Positions 35,713 through 44,957 of a DNA stretch of 64,000 nt are shown piece by piece. Made by a program: the position numbers and the translations under genes. Below the pieces are notes generated by a model that was not told the origin of the DNA, did no database searches, and was given only the letters and a program-made list of their open reading frames with translations. How positions within the stretch are numbered: the first letter of the stretch is position 1; each line of letters begins with the position of its first letter. The DNA lies in the NCBI RefSeq assembly GCF_021129305.1, contig NZ_JAJOMB010000029.1, forward strand, positions 1 to 64,000. Direction: 5' to 3'. Origin of the DNA: Kineosporia babensis. GTDB lineage: Bacteria > Actinomycetota > Actinomycetes > Actinomycetales > Kineosporiaceae.

Positions 35713-36558
35713 TCAGCGGGAAGCGAGTACTTTCTCCCCCGCCACCCGCATGTCCTCGACCGGAGCGGTCAGGCCGGTCATCAGCCGCACCTGCTCGGCC
35801 GCCTGGTGAAGCAGCATCTCGAAACCACCCACCGAAGCCGCACCCACCGACGTCCACAATTGGGCTGCTCTGGTGGGCCACGGATGGTAGGAGACATCGA
35901 GCATCGGCCCAGTGGGCTGCTGTCCCGCCGCGGCCGGACGCAAAGCGTCTGCCCACGCTCCCGCTGCGTCGCCGGGGAGCGTGACCACCACAGCTTCTGC
36001 TGACAGGACAGTGTCGTGCTCGTCCAACGCGCCGACCCGGGCGGTCAGCCCCAACTCGGACGCCAGCGCGAGCAACTGCGCAGCCCGGGAGGCCGAGCGG
36101 GCCAGCACCACCACGTCCTGGCAACCCAGTTCGGCCAGGGCCGCCACAGCGGAAGACGCCGTGGCGCCGGCGCCGACGATGCACGCGGATTTCACCGGGG
36201 CTACCACTCCGACCGAACGCAACGCCTGAACCAAGCCGTAGACGTCCGTGTTTGTACCCACCGGCTCACCCGCGGGCGTCCAGGTCACCGTGTTCACCGA
36301 CCCCACCGCCGCGGCCAGCGGCGTGACCTCGGCCAGGAACGGCACCACCACCCGCTTCAGCGGCATGGTCAGCGAAAGACCGGACCACTCCGGCCCGAGC
36401 TGCGTGAACCAGGCCCCGAACGTCTCCTCGTTCAGCTCGAAGGCGTCGTAACGCCAGTCGTCCAGGCCCAGCGCGTCATAGGCGGCGCGGTGCAGTGCCG
36501 GGGAGATCGAGTGCGCGATCGGGCTGCCCAGCACTGCCGCACGGCGAAGTTCACCCAC
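35713..36558 (-). CDS. aroE: Shikimate dehydrogenase
   Basis: A 281-residue NADPH-dependent dehydrogenase reducing dehydroshikimate. It has the substrate-site AVLGSPIAHSISPALHRAAY, the catalytic Lys in LSLTMPLKRVV (in place of the common VTxPxK), GSVNTV, NTDVYG and the nucleotide loop IVGAGATASSAV. The GTG start lies 2 bases after the mltG stop. It is separated from aroC, aroK, aroB and aroQ by the whole pilus locus. Confidence 0.95.
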   Translation of the reverse strand: MGELRRAAVLGSPIAHSISPALHRAAYDALGLDDWRYDAFELNEETFGAWFTQLGPEWSGLSLTMPLKRVVVPFLAEVTPLAAAVGSVNTVTWTPAGEPVGTNTDVYGLVQALRSVGVVAPVKSACIVGAGATASSAVAALAELGCQDVVVLARSASRAAQLLALASELGLTARVGALDEHDTVLSAEAVVVTLPGDAAGAWADALRPAAAGQQPTGPMLDVSYHPWPTRAAQLWTSVGAASVGGFEMLLHQAAEQVRLMTGLTAPVEDMRVAGEKVLASR

Positions 36559-36560
36559 GG

Positions 36561-37700
36561 TCAGTTGCCCGGGTTCGCCTGCAACCAGGCCTGGAACTCC
36601 TTCACGTACACCTGGTGCTGGGCGAAGTCGTTGGCGAACTTCGTCTCACCGGTGTCGGGGTTGGTGGTGACGAAGAACTTCCACTTGCCCGGAGTCGGGT
36701 TCAGCGCGGCTGCGAGCGCGGCCTCACCCGGGTTGCTGATCGGCCCGGCCGGCAGGCCCGGGAACTTGTAGGTGTTGTACGGGCTGTTGCTCTCCCGGTC
36801 CTGGGGCGTGGTGGTCACGTTGAACTTGCCGGTGGCGTAGCTGACGGTGGAGTCGAACTGCAGGTTCATGCCCGACTGCACCCGGTTCTCGATGACCCGG
36901 GCCACCTTGCCCATGTACTGCTCGGTGCCGGCCTCGGCCTCCAGCAGGCTGGCCTCGATCACGACCTTGCGCAGCTTGTTGTCCGGGATCCCGAGCTTGT
37001 CGTAGGTCTGCTGCCCGCGCTTGACCATCTGCGCGAGGGCCGACTCGGCCGTCACGTCCGGGCCGAACTCGTAGGTGGCCGGGTACAGGAAACCCTCGAG
37101 GTTGCCCTTGGCCGCCTTGGGCAGGCCGATGTCGCCGGACTCGGCGGCCGCGCGCAACTCCTTCGGGTCCAGGTCGAGTTTCTTGGCGATCACGTTGAGC
37201 GCGTCGGCCAGCCGCGTGCCCTCCGGAATGGTTACCTTGGCGACGATGCGGTTGGCCGGGTCGGCCAGGATGTCCAGGGCGCCGGCGGCCGACATCTCGA
37301 GCTTCAGGTTGTAGTTGCCCGGCTGGATACCGGCCCCGCGCTTGTCCGCCGCGACCGCGTCGATGAAGGCCACCGGGGTCTTCACCACACCCTTGTCGGC
37401 CAGTTCCTGAGCCATCACCCGGCCCGAGGCACCCTCCGGGATGACCACCAGGACCTCACCGGATCCGGGTCCCGCGTAGTCCTTCGGCTCGGTCAGCCGC
37501 TCGACGATCGGTGAGATCGCCAGGTAGGCCCCGTAGACCCCGCCCCCGGCGACCACCAGCGACACCAGCAGGACCGTGGTGGTCCGGCGACGACGCTGCT
37601 TACGACGCTTACGCTGCTGCCGGCCGGCCCGGCGGCGGCCGGGCGGTGCCCCGGAGAAACCCCCGGGGAGCACGTCATGCAGCGACGAGGTATCGCTCAC
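36561..37700 (-). CDS. mltG: Endolytic murein transglycosylase MltG
   Basis: A 379-residue YceG-like enzyme that cleaves nascent glycan strands and helps set their length. The first ~40 residues are a very basic cytoplasmic tail (QQRKRRKQRRRR). One helix follows (about 41-62), then a LysM-like region. The catalytic domain holds the Glu motif VVIEASLLEAEAG, and NRVQSGMNLQFDSTVSYA and PYNTYKFPGLPAGPISNPG are conserved. It is located between ruvX and aroE as in most actinobacteria. Confidence 0.95.
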   Translation of the reverse strand: MSDTSSLHDVLPGGFSGAPPGRRRAGRQQRKRRKQRRRRTTTVLLVSLVVAGGGVYGAYLAISPIVERLTEPKDYAGPGSGEVLVVIPEGASGRVMAQELADKGVVKTPVAFIDAVAADKRGAGIQPGNYNLKLEMSAAGALDILADPANRIVAKVTIPEGTRLADALNVIAKKLDLDPKELRAAAESGDIGLPKAAKGNLEGFLYPATYEFGPDVTAESALAQMVKRGQQTYDKLGIPDNKLRKVVIEASLLEAEAGTEQYMGKVARVIENRVQSGMNLQFDSTVSYATGKFNVTTTPQDRESNSPYNTYKFPGLPAGPISNPGEAALAAALNPTPGKWKFFVTTNPDTGETKFANDFAQHQVYVKEFQAWLQANPGN

Positions 37701-37713
37701 GCCGCAGCCTCGC

Positions 37714-38223
37714 TCACGTCAGTGCCTCTCCATGGCCAGGACCCGGACCATCCGGGTCTGCTTCCAGGACGACCGGTGTCCCGGGCGGCCGGCCGGACGC
37801 GCGCTCGCTGTCCAGGGCCGACTGCAGGATCACCACCGCCGCCGCCTGATCGACGACCGGGCGGCGCTTGCGTCCTTTCACACCAGCCTGCCGAAGCTGC
37901 TGATGTGCGGTCACGGTGCTCAGCCGCTCGTCGACGAGGCGCACCGGGACCGGGGCCACTCGACGGGCGACTTCGACAGAGTACGCGCGCGCAAGCCCGG
38001 CCGCTGCCCCCTCAGCACCGGAAAGTGAGCGCGGCAGCCCGACGATTACCTCACAGACCGCTAGTTCGGTGACTATCTGTGCTATCCGACCGTAGTGAGA
38101 GTCATCACCGTCGACCCGCTGCACGGTCTCCAACGGGGTGGCCAGGAGGCCGGAGACGTCCGAGCGGGACAGGCCCACCCGGACGCTTCCGACGTCCACG
38201 CCGAGGCGTACCCCGGAGCGCAT
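37714..38223 (-). CDS. ruvX: Putative pre-16S rRNA nuclease / Holliday junction resolvase-like RuvX (YqgF)
   Basis: A 169-residue RNase H-like protein from the ATG at 38223, 8 bases after the alaS stop. The catalytic-type motif LGVDVGSVRVGLSRSD opens the protein, EVIVGLPRSLSG follows, and LVDERLSTVTAHQQLR and VDQAAAVVILQSALD complete the family signature. YqgF proteins finish 16S rRNA 5' ends. It lies between alaS and mltG in the conserved order; the longer upstream frame shadows alaS. Confidence 0.94.
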   Translation of the reverse strand: MRSGVRLGVDVGSVRVGLSRSDVSGLLATPLETVQRVDGDDSHYGRIAQIVTELAVCEVIVGLPRSLSGAEGAAAGLARAYSVEVARRVAPVPVRLVDERLSTVTAHQQLRQAGVKGRKRRPVVDQAAAVVILQSALDSERASGRPPGTPVVLEADPDGPGPGHGEALT

Positions 38224-38231
38224 CTCGTGGT

Positions 38232-40904
38232 TCAGCTGCCGGCCGATCGCTCGGCGACGACGGCCTGGATCCGCTGCAGGGCCTCGGCGATCTTGGTCGC
38301 GTCGGTCCCACCGCCCTGCGCCACGTCGTCCTTGCCGCCACCGCCGCCACCGAGCACCTTGGCCGCCTCGCGGACCAGCTCGCCGGCCTTGACCCCACGG
38401 GCCCGGGCCTCCTCGTTGGTGGCGACGACCACGACCGGGCGCTCCTTGGCGACCGCCGCGACGGCGACCACACCGGCCCGGGAAGCAGCGATCCGGCCGC
38501 GCACGTCCAGCGCCAGCGCCCGGGCGTCGGCCGGGTCGACCGGGCCCGCGTCGTGCGCCACGACAGACACGCCGTTGACATCCGCAGCCGCCTCGACCAG
38601 GGCTCCGGCCGAGTTGAGAAGCGCCTGACGACGGCCCTTCTCGAGCTCCTTCTCGGCCTCGCGCAGCCGGGCCACCAGCGTGCTGACCCGCTCCGGCAGC
38701 TCCTCCGGGCGCACCTTCAGCGCCTCGGTGAGCTGGCTGACCAGGGCCCGCTCGCGACCCAGGAAGCGCAGCGCGTCCAGGCCGACGTAAGCCTCCAGGC
38801 GGCGCGTGCCGGAGCCGATCGAGGACTCCCCGATCAGCGTGACCGCGCCGATCTGCGAGCTGTGCTCGACGTGCGTGCCACCGCACAGCTCCCGCGACCA
38901 GGCCCCGCCCATCTCGACGACGCGGACCTCCTCGTCGTAGGTCTCGCCGAACAGCGCCAGGGCGCCGATCTCGCGGGCCTTGGCGATCGGCATGTAGGTG
39001 GCCGAGACCGGGTAGTCGTAGCGCAGCGCCAGGTTGGCGACCTGCTCCAGCTCCTCCCGGACGGCCGCGTCGAGCGCCGAGGTCCAGGCGAAGTCCAGCC
39101 GCAGGTAGCCGGGCCGGTTGTACGAACCGCTCTGCAGCGCCGTGGGGCCGAGCACCTGGCGCAGCGCGGCGTGCACCACGTGCGTGCCGGAGTGCGCCTG
39201 GCAGGCCGACAGCCGCCACTCGCGATCCACGCTGGCCAGCACGTCGGAGCCGGAGCGGATGGTGCCCTCGGCGACCTCGACGGTGTGCACGATCAGGCCC
39301 TTGACCGGGCGCTGGACGTCGAGCACCCGCAGCTTGGCGCCGTCCGCGGTGATCTCGCCCTCGTCGGCGATCTGGCCACCGGACTCGGCGTAGAACGGGG
39401 TGCGCTCCAGCACGACCTGGATGGTCTGGCCCTTGTCGGCCGTCTCCACCCGGGTGCCGTCCAGGATCAGGCCGCGCACGGTGGAGTCGGTGGACAGCTC
39501 GCGGTAACCGGTGAACTCGGTGATCCCGGGCTCACGCAGCTCGCGGTACACCGAGGTGTCCGCGTGGCCGACCTTCTTGGCCTTGGCGTCGGCCTTGGCC
39601 CGGTTGCGCTGCTCGGCCATCAGCCGGCGGAAGCCGTCGTGGTCGACGCTCAGGCCCTGCTCGGAGGCCATCTCCAGGGTCAGGTCGATCGGGAAGCCGT
39701 AGGTGTCGTGCAGCTGGAACGCCCGCTCACCGGACAGCGTCTTCTCACCGGCCGTCTTCGCGGTCGCCACCGCGGTGTCCAGGATCGTGGTGCCGGCGCT
39801 GAGCGTGCGGGTGAACGCCTGCTCCTCGGCCTGGGCGATCTGGCTGATCCGGGCGAAGTTGGTCTCCAGCTCGGGGTACGACTGGGCCATCCGGTCCTTG
39901 GACACGGTCAGCAGGTCGGTCATCGAGGCGTCCTGCACGCCCAGCAGCCGGACCGAGCGGATCACCCGGCGCAGCAGCCGGCGCAGCACGTAGCCGCGCG
40001 CCTCGTTGGAGGGGGTGACGCCGTCGCCGATCAGCATCAGGCCGCTGCGCACGTGGTCGGCGATCACCCGCATCCGGACGTCGTCCTGGGCGTTCGCGCC
40101 GTAGCGCTTGCCGGTGATCTCCTCGACCCGGGCGATCACCGGGAAGACCTCGTCGATCTCGTAGAGGTTGTCCACGCCCTGCAGCAGCGAGGCCATCCGC
40201 TCCAGGCCCATGCCGGTGTCGATGTTCTTCGACGGCAGCGGGGCCTCGACGTCGAAGTCGACCTTGGTCCGGACCTCGCTCAGCATCTCCTGCATGAAGA
40301 CGAGGTTCCAGATCTCCAGGTAGCGGTCCTCGTCCGCCTCCGGGCCGCCGTCCGGGCCGAACTCCGCGCCCCGGTCGAAGTAGATCTCGCTGCACGGGCC
40401 GCCCGGGCCGGGAACGCCCATGTGCCAGTAGTTGTCGGCCAGGCCGCGCTGCACGATCCGCTCGTCCGGCAGGCCGGCGATCCGCTTCCAGAGGCCGCGC
40501 GACTCATCGTCGCCCTGCAGCACGGTCACCCACAGCCGGGACTCGTCCAGGCCGTAACCGCCGTCGGACTGGTCCCGGGTGATCAGCTCCCAGGCCAGCT
40601 CGATCGCCTTCTCCTTGAAGTAGTCGCCGAAGGAGAAGTTGCCGTTCATCTGGAAGAACGTGCCGTGCCGGCTGGTCTTGCCGACCTCGTCGATGTCGAG
40701 GGTGCGGATGCACTTCTGGACACTGGTGGCGCGCTCGTACGGCGGTGTCTCCTGGCCCAGCATGTAGGGCTTGAAGGGGACCATGCCGGCGTTCACGAAC
40801 AGCAGGGTCGGGTCGTCGTACAGCAGCGGAGCACTCGGCACGACCGTGTGCCCACGCGTCGAGAAGTACCGCAGCCAGCGGCGGCGGATCTCTGCCGTCT
40901 CCAT
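38232..40904 (-). CDS. alaS: Alanyl-tRNA synthetase
   Basis: An 890-residue class II synthetase from the ATG at 40904 (GAAAGG 8 bases upstream). The order is: aminoacylation domain (ETAEIRRRWLRYFSTRGHTVVPSAPL, motif 2 and motif 3 regions), tRNA-recognition domain, editing domain with the zinc motifs QAHSGTHVVHAAL and CGGTHVEHSSQIG, coiled coil (LREAEKELEKGRRQALL) and a C-Ala domain ending with a Gly-rich segment (LGGGGGGKDDV). It charges tRNA-Ala and hydrolyses Ser/Gly mischarged tRNA. It is followed closely by ruvX. Confidence 0.97.
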   Translation of the reverse strand: METAEIRRRWLRYFSTRGHTVVPSAPLLYDDPTLLFVNAGMVPFKPYMLGQETPPYERATSVQKCIRTLDIDEVGKTSRHGTFFQMNGNFSFGDYFKEKAIELAWELITRDQSDGGYGLDESRLWVTVLQGDDESRGLWKRIAGLPDERIVQRGLADNYWHMGVPGPGGPCSEIYFDRGAEFGPDGGPEADEDRYLEIWNLVFMQEMLSEVRTKVDFDVEAPLPSKNIDTGMGLERMASLLQGVDNLYEIDEVFPVIARVEEITGKRYGANAQDDVRMRVIADHVRSGLMLIGDGVTPSNEARGYVLRRLLRRVIRSVRLLGVQDASMTDLLTVSKDRMAQSYPELETNFARISQIAQAEEQAFTRTLSAGTTILDTAVATAKTAGEKTLSGERAFQLHDTYGFPIDLTLEMASEQGLSVDHDGFRRLMAEQRNRAKADAKAKKVGHADTSVYRELREPGITEFTGYRELSTDSTVRGLILDGTRVETADKGQTIQVVLERTPFYAESGGQIADEGEITADGAKLRVLDVQRPVKGLIVHTVEVAEGTIRSGSDVLASVDREWRLSACQAHSGTHVVHAALRQVLGPTALQSGSYNRPGYLRLDFAWTSALDAAVREELEQVANLALRYDYPVSATYMPIAKAREIGALALFGETYDEEVRVVEMGGAWSRELCGGTHVEHSSQIGAVTLIGESSIGSGTRRLEAYVGLDALRFLGRERALVSQLTEALKVRPEELPERVSTLVARLREAEKELEKGRRQALLNSAGALVEAAADVNGVSVVAHDAGPVDPADARALALDVRGRIAASRAGVVAVAAVAKERPVVVVATNEEARARGVKAGELVREAAKVLGGGGGGKDDVAQGGGTDATKIAEALQRIQAVVAERSAGS

Positions 40905-41016
40905 GGATCTGACCTTTCGCGTCACAGTGCGATTCGCATCGCGGTTCCCGGATGGTGCCTGAGAAGTTCACCGTGCCCGGCGGGCGCCGGTCCCGGCCAG
41001 GGGTTTTCCGGGATGC

Positions 41017-41391
41017 TCAGTAGTTTCTGGGGTTGCCCGGCTGGTCGAAGCCGAACTCGTCCTCGTCGTCGTACCGGGGGTACGCGCCGGGGCGGGCGCC
41101 GCGCGACGGCCCGGTCGGGTCGTCCATCAGCGATTGTGCAGTCCGCGGGTCCATCGCCGGAGCACCTGAGGCGTCGACACCCAGGGCGGAACGCAACTCC
41201 TGCTCCCGCTCGGCCATGCCCTCGCGGATCACCTCGGCCACCTCGCGCAGGCCGTCGCCGAACGAGGCCAGCGAGGAGGAGAACGAGTCGCTCATCCCGG
41301 CCGGGGAGTACTGCTCGACCGTCTTGGTCAGCTTGCGCACCGCGTAGACGCCGGCACCGGCGCCGACCGCGATCCAGAAGAGCCTGGCCAT
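41017..41391 (-). CDS. Small membrane-associated protein (DUF6167-like)
   Basis: A 124-residue protein with an N-terminal hydrophobic segment (FWIAVGAGAGVYAVRKL), an amphipathic helical middle (LREVAEVIREGMAEREQELRSAL) and an acidic/aromatic tail (PRYDDEDEFGFDQPG). It resembles the small DUF6167-type proteins that sit beside a DUF948 gene next to alaS in other actinobacteria. Its function is unknown. It starts 8 bases after the DUF948 gene stop. Confidence 0.75.
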   Translation of the reverse strand: MARLFWIAVGAGAGVYAVRKLTKTVEQYSPAGMSDSFSSSLASFGDGLREVAEVIREGMAEREQELRSALGVDASGAPAMDPRTAQSLMDDPTGPSRGARPGAYPRYDDEDEFGFDQPGNPRNY

Positions 41392-41399
41392 CGTTCAGC

Positions 41400-41762
41400 T
41401 CACCTCCGCTTGCCGGCGGCCTTGCGGCCCCCGATCGCCTGACGCACGCCGTAGGTGAACGCGGCGACCTTGACCACGGGCGAGCCGAGCGTGGCCGCGA
41501 ACAGGGCGGTCAGCGCGGAGACGTTGGTGGACACCTGGGCCACGTTGTTCGTGATCGTGTCGACCTTGCCCAGCTGCTGGTTGGTCGAGGCCACGGTGGT
41601 GGTGACCTCGGACAGCAGCGGCAGGGCGCCGTCGGAGAGGCTGCGCACCGTGTTGCGCGTCTCGTCCAGCACCTTGCCCAGCTTGATCAGGGGGATCGCG
41701 ATCACGCCGACCAGGAGGACGAAGGCTATGGCTGCGATCAGCCCGGCGATGTCGCCCACCAT
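41400..41762 (-). CDS. DUF948 family membrane protein
   Basis: A 120-residue protein with one N-terminal transmembrane helix (about 5-25, IAGLIAAIAFVLLVGVIAI), followed by a long helix (LGKVLDETRNTVRSLSDGALPLLSEVTTTV...) and a basic end (GGRKAAGKRR). This layout is typical of DUF948 proteins. Its conserved place between rarA/rpsD-type genes and alaS suggests an envelope or general role, but no activity is known. Confidence 0.85.
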   Translation of the reverse strand: MVGDIAGLIAAIAFVLLVGVIAIPLIKLGKVLDETRNTVRSLSDGALPLLSEVTTTVASTNQQLGKVDTITNNVAQVSTNVSALTALFAATLGSPVVKVAAFTYGVRQAIGGRKAAGKRR

Positions 41763-41891
41763 GAGTTATCCCTTTCATCGCCCGCTGAGGATTCGCAGTC
41801 GGCGGGGAGCACGGAAAACCGGACAGATCCCGGCCGAACGGGGTTGACCCTATCGTGGACCGGCGGTACCGCCGTCCCGGTGGTTGCGCGA

Positions 41892-41914
41892 CACCCGTGT
41901 CCCGCGAACGGGTG
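41892..41914 (-). terminator. Hairpin after rarA
   Basis: CACCCGT (41892-41898) pairs with ACGGGTG (41908-41914) across nine bases, 7 bases after the rarA stop. There is no T-tract. Confidence 0.4.
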
Positions 41915-41921
41915 ACGGGGG

Positions 41922-43361
41922 TCAGCGCCGCCGGCCGCCTCCTCGCAGCATCGATCTCAGCCGGGCCAGACGTTCGGCCATACCCCGTTCTCCTCCCCGG
42001 TCGGTGGGCGCGTAGTACTCCCGGCCGGCCAGGTCGTCCGGCAGGTACTGCTGCGCCACCACCCCGTGCGGATGGTCGTGCGCGTACTTGTACCCCCGCC
42101 CGTGGCCGAGTTTCTTGGCCCCGGTGTAGTGCGCGTCGCGCAGATCGGGCGGCACCGGCCCGCCGAGCCCGGCCCGCACGTCCTGGGTGGCCGCGTTCAG
42201 CGCCATGTACGAGGCGTTCGACTTCGGCGCCATGGCCAGGTGCACGGTGGCCTGGGCCAGCACGATCCGGCCCTCGGGCATCCCGATCATCTGCACCGCC
42301 TGGGCCGCCGCCACCGCCACCTGCAGGGCGCTCGGGTCGGCCATCGCGATCTCCTCGGAGGCCGCGATCATCAGCCGCCGGGCGATGAACCGCGGATCCT
42401 CCCCGGCCTCGACCATCCGGGCCAGGTAGTGCAGCGCCGCGTCCACGTCGGACCCGCGGATGCTCTTGATCAGCGCACTGGTGATGTCGTAGTGCTGATC
42501 GCCCTCCCGGTCGTAGCGGACCATCGCCTTGTCCACGGCCTGCTCGACATCCGTCACCGTTATCTCGGGGATCTCGGCCACCTCGCCGTCGGCGTTGACC
42601 CGCTCCCGGCTGAGCGCACTGCCCGCGGCGGCCTCCAGCGAGGTCAGCGCCCGGCGGGCGTCTCCGGTGGCCAGCCGGACCAGGGCGGCCGCCGCCTCCT
42701 CGCCGAGCCGGACCGTGCCGTTCAGCCCGCGCTCGTCCTGCACCGCCCGCTGCAGCAGCGCCTCGATGTCCTGGTCCTCGAGCTGGCGCAGGGTCAGCAG
42801 CAGCGAGCGCGACAGCAGCGGCGAGATGATGCTGAACGAGGGGTTCTCGGTGGTGGCGGCCACCAGGATCACCCAGCGGTTCTCCACCCCCGGCAGCAGA
42901 CCGTCCTGCTGGGACTTGGTGAACCGGTGGATCTCGTCCAGGAAGAGAACGGTGCGGGTCTCGGACCGGTCGCGCAGCTCACGCGCCTCCTCCATCACCC
43001 GCCGCACGTCCTTCACTCCGGCCGTGACCGCCGACAGCTCGACGAACCGGCGGCCACCGGTGTTGGAGACGACGTGGGCAAGGGTGGTCTTCCCGGCACC
43101 GGGTGGACCCCAGAGAATGACGGACGCGGGGCCCGCCAGCCCGTCGGCACCCTCGGCAAGGCGGCGCAGAGGCGAACCAGGACCGAGCAGATGCCCCTGC
43201 CCCACCAGTTCGTCGAGTGCGCGGGGACGCATCCGCACCGCGAGCGGAGGACGGTCACCGGAACCGGCGTGGCCGAGGCTGCCGGGGCGGACAGGGTTGA
43301 ACGCCGCGGAGGCCCCAGGTTCGGGAGCCGCCGCGTTGTCGGAAGTGAACAGATCGGCCAT
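41922..43361 (-). CDS. rarA: Replication-associated recombination protein A (RarA/MgsA, clamp-loader-like AAA+ ATPase)
   Basis: A 479-residue protein from the ATG at 43361. The N-terminal ~35 residues are a linker. The AAA+ core has [16 protein letters not shown], Walker [14 protein letters not shown], Walker [21 protein letters not shown], sensor 1 AATTENPSF and sensor 2 [12 protein letters not shown]. The C-terminal tetramerisation region has [19 protein letters not shown] and [19 protein letters not shown]. It acts at stalled replication forks. It is followed by the DUF948 gene. Confidence 0.95.
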   Translation of the reverse strand: MADLFTSDNAAAPEPGASAAFNPVRPGSLGHAGSGDRPPLAVRMRPRALDELVGQGHLLGPGSPLRRLAEGADGLAGPASVILWGPPGAGKTTLAHVVSNTGGRRFVELSAVTAGVKDVRRVMEEARELRDRSETRTVLFLDEIHRFTKSQQDGLLPGVENRWVILVAATTENPSFSIISPLLSRSLLLTLRQLEDQDIEALLQRAVQDERGLNGTVRLGEEAAAALVRLATGDARRALTSLEAAAGSALSRERVNADGEVAEIPEITVTDVEQAVDKAMVRYDREGDQHYDITSALIKSIRGSDVDAALHYLARMVEAGEDPRFIARRLMIAASEEIAMADPSALQVAVAAAQAVQMIGMPEGRIVLAQATVHLAMAPKSNASYMALNAATQDVRAGLGGPVPPDLRDAHYTGAKKLGHGRGYKYAHDHPHGVVAQQYLPDDLAGREYYAPTDRGGERGMAERLARLRSMLRGGGRRR

Positions 43362-43483
43362 CGATCGCAGATTATCCGCCGCCACCGACAGAACCCGAAC
43401 GGCGGGAGCGGGTCCGGATGCCTCACGTCGATTCAGGCGACTCGAGCCAGTCCAGAACGGGGCCCTGGTTCAGGGTTGGGTCC

Positions 43484-43504
43484 GGTTCAGGGTTCAGGGT
43501 TCAG
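43484..43504. repeat. Three exact tandem heptamers GGTTCAG
   Basis: GGTTCAG is repeated three times without interruption, with an earlier copy at 43467-43473 and near-copies either side. The block lies just upstream of rarA on its strand. Confidence 0.7.
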
Positions 43505-43733
43505 GGCTGGGCCCGGCTCAGAACGAAGTCGGTTCAGAGTTGGCTGGTGCGGCGACCACGAACCTTGACCGGTTCCACGCCAGGCCATTCAGTCCAGCAG
43601 TGGGGGAACAAAGAGCGCTGGGGCAACACCAAGTTCACCCGGTACCGGATCCGGCCCGCGCAACCGGTCACCCGGTGAACGTTCGTGGCCGTCGCACCAG
43701 GTTCAGAAGCAGCCTGACTCGAAACCGGCCTGG

Positions 43734-43818
43734 CTCAGCACTCGGCCTAGATCAGCACTCGGCCCGGCTCAGCACTCGGCCCGGCTCAGTGCTCGGCCTG
43801 GCTCAGTGCTCGGCCTGG
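43734..43818. repeat. Five tandem copies of a 17-base repeat
   Basis: Units start at 43734, 43751, 43768, 43785 and 43802. The consensus is CTCAGCACTCGGCCCGG; the last two units share CTCAGTGCTCGGCCTGG. The block is directly downstream (minus strand) of the Gly/Tyr-repeat protein gene. Confidence 0.8.
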
Positions 43819-43929
43819 TTGAGAAACTGGGCCGCCCAGAGCGGACCGGTTCAGAACTGGCCAGGCTCGAACCGGCCCGGCTCGGAAGCAACCCTGACCC
43901 GACCCCGGCCAGGCTCAGACCGGTCTGGC

Positions 43930-44793
43930 TCAGAACCGGCCCTGCGACTCGTCCCGCCGCCGACCACGCGCGCCACGCCGGCCCTGCTCGCCTGCCCCGT
44001 CGTGCCCGTAAGGCCCGTCGTGCCCATGAGGCTGGCTGGGCTCGCCGGATTCGCTGTTTCGGGACACCCTGCCGTACCCACCGGACCTGGTGTTCTGGGG
44101 AGTCTCGCTGTACCCGCCAGGCTGGCCACTGCCGTACTCGCCAGGCCTGGTGTCCTCGCCAGTCACGTCGTACCCGCCACTTCCGTACTGCCCGCTGTAC
44201 TCACCGGACCTAGCGCCCTCGTCAGTCACGCCGTACCCGCCGGGCCCGCCACTTCCGTACGCCCTGCCGTACTCACCGGACCTGGCGCCCTCGTCAGTCG
44301 CGCCGTGCCCGCCGGGCCCGCCACTTCCGTACGGCCCGCCGTACTCACCGCGCTTGGCGTCCTCGTCAGTCACGTCGGACGCGCCAGGCTCGCTGCTTCC
44401 GTACGCCCTGCCGTACTCACCGGGCCTGGCGTTCTCGTAAGGCGTGCTGGACTCCCCCGGTTCGCCGGGCCCGTAAGACTCGTTGTCCCCGCTTTGCCCG
44501 GAAGGCCTGTTGTCCGCCTCAGGCCGAACACCGTCGTCACCTCGGCCGCGCTGGTCCGGCCGAACGTTCTCATCGGGCCGGGTGCGCTGATCAACTCGCC
44601 CGCGCCCGTCGGGCCGGGTGTTCTCGTCACGCCGGTTGTTCAGGAGCCACTCGATCCCGAACGAGAGCCCGCCCGCGACCACCCCGAGGACCAGGCCGGG
44701 AACGATGCCGTTGCCGAGCAGCAGGTTGACCACCACCACGAGGACCAGGACGGCCACCGCGACGATCAGGCAGCGACGCAGCCGCGCGCTCAC
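43930..44793 (-). CDS. Two-helix membrane protein with Tyr/Gly-rich 24-residue tandem repeats
   Basis: A 287-residue protein from a GTG with AGGAG 7 bases upstream. Two closely spaced hydrophobic helices (about 9-27 and 30-51) form a hairpin. A charged Arg/Asp/Pro-rich linker (to about 100) follows, then tandem repeats at 122-240 of the type ARSGEYGRAYGSGGPGGYG followed by VTDEG. The end is basic (RRGARGRRRDESQGRF). Both flanks of the hairpin are basic, so the tail is probably cytoplasmic. I know no family for it. It is the last of four adjacent genes with hairpin plus Gly-rich tail. Confidence 0.75.
   Translation of the reverse strand: MSARLRRCLIVAVAVLVLVVVVNLLLGNGIVPGLVLGVVAGGLSFGIEWLLNNRRDENTRPDGRGRVDQRTRPDENVRPDQRGRGDDGVRPEADNRPSGQSGDNESYGPGEPGESSTPYENARPGEYGRAYGSSEPGASDVTDEDAKRGEYGGPYGSGGPGGHGATDEGARSGEYGRAYGSGGPGGYGVTDEGARSGEYSGQYGSGGYDVTGEDTRPGEYGSGQPGGYSETPQNTRSGGYGRVSRNSESGEPSQPHGHDGPYGHDGAGEQGRRGARGRRRDESQGRF
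44092..44430 (-). repeat. Coding tandem repeats, mostly 72 bases per unit
   Basis: The codons for residues 122-234 of the preceding gene form repeats: three full 24-codon units (122-145, 146-169, 170-193), then shortened units of about 21 and 20 codons. Conserved positions are GEYG, YGSG, PGG and TDE. Units 3 and 4 are most alike, suggesting recent duplication. Confidence 0.75.
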
Positions 44794-44957
44794 CGCGAAC
44801 TCCTGGGGCAGACGTGTCTCATGAGCATCACCCTAGAGGCCCGAAGAGGGGACAGTGCGAGCAGTCGCCGCCACCCCGAACGGTGCGGTCACCCAGTCAG
44901 GCGACCACACCTTGGGGGTAACTCCCGGCCCCTAGGGGCTGGGGGACCTCAGTTGAA

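Larger units (their letters stand above)
43362..43929. other. Repeat-rich non-coding stretch between rarA and the Gly-rich protein cluster
   Basis: About 570 bases without a supportable gene. It is dominated by short degenerate repeats built around GGTTCAG and CTCAGcActCGGCC motifs; the two clearest blocks are listed separately. Weaker copies of GGCYNGGCTCAG are scattered to the end of the stretch. A chance frame crosses it on the plus strand but has no family resemblance. Confidence 0.6.

Noticed and set aside
43484-43504. GGTTCAG tandem repeats as telomere-like sequence
   Set aside because: Only three exact copies occur and core chromosomal genes continue on both sides, so this is not a replicon end.
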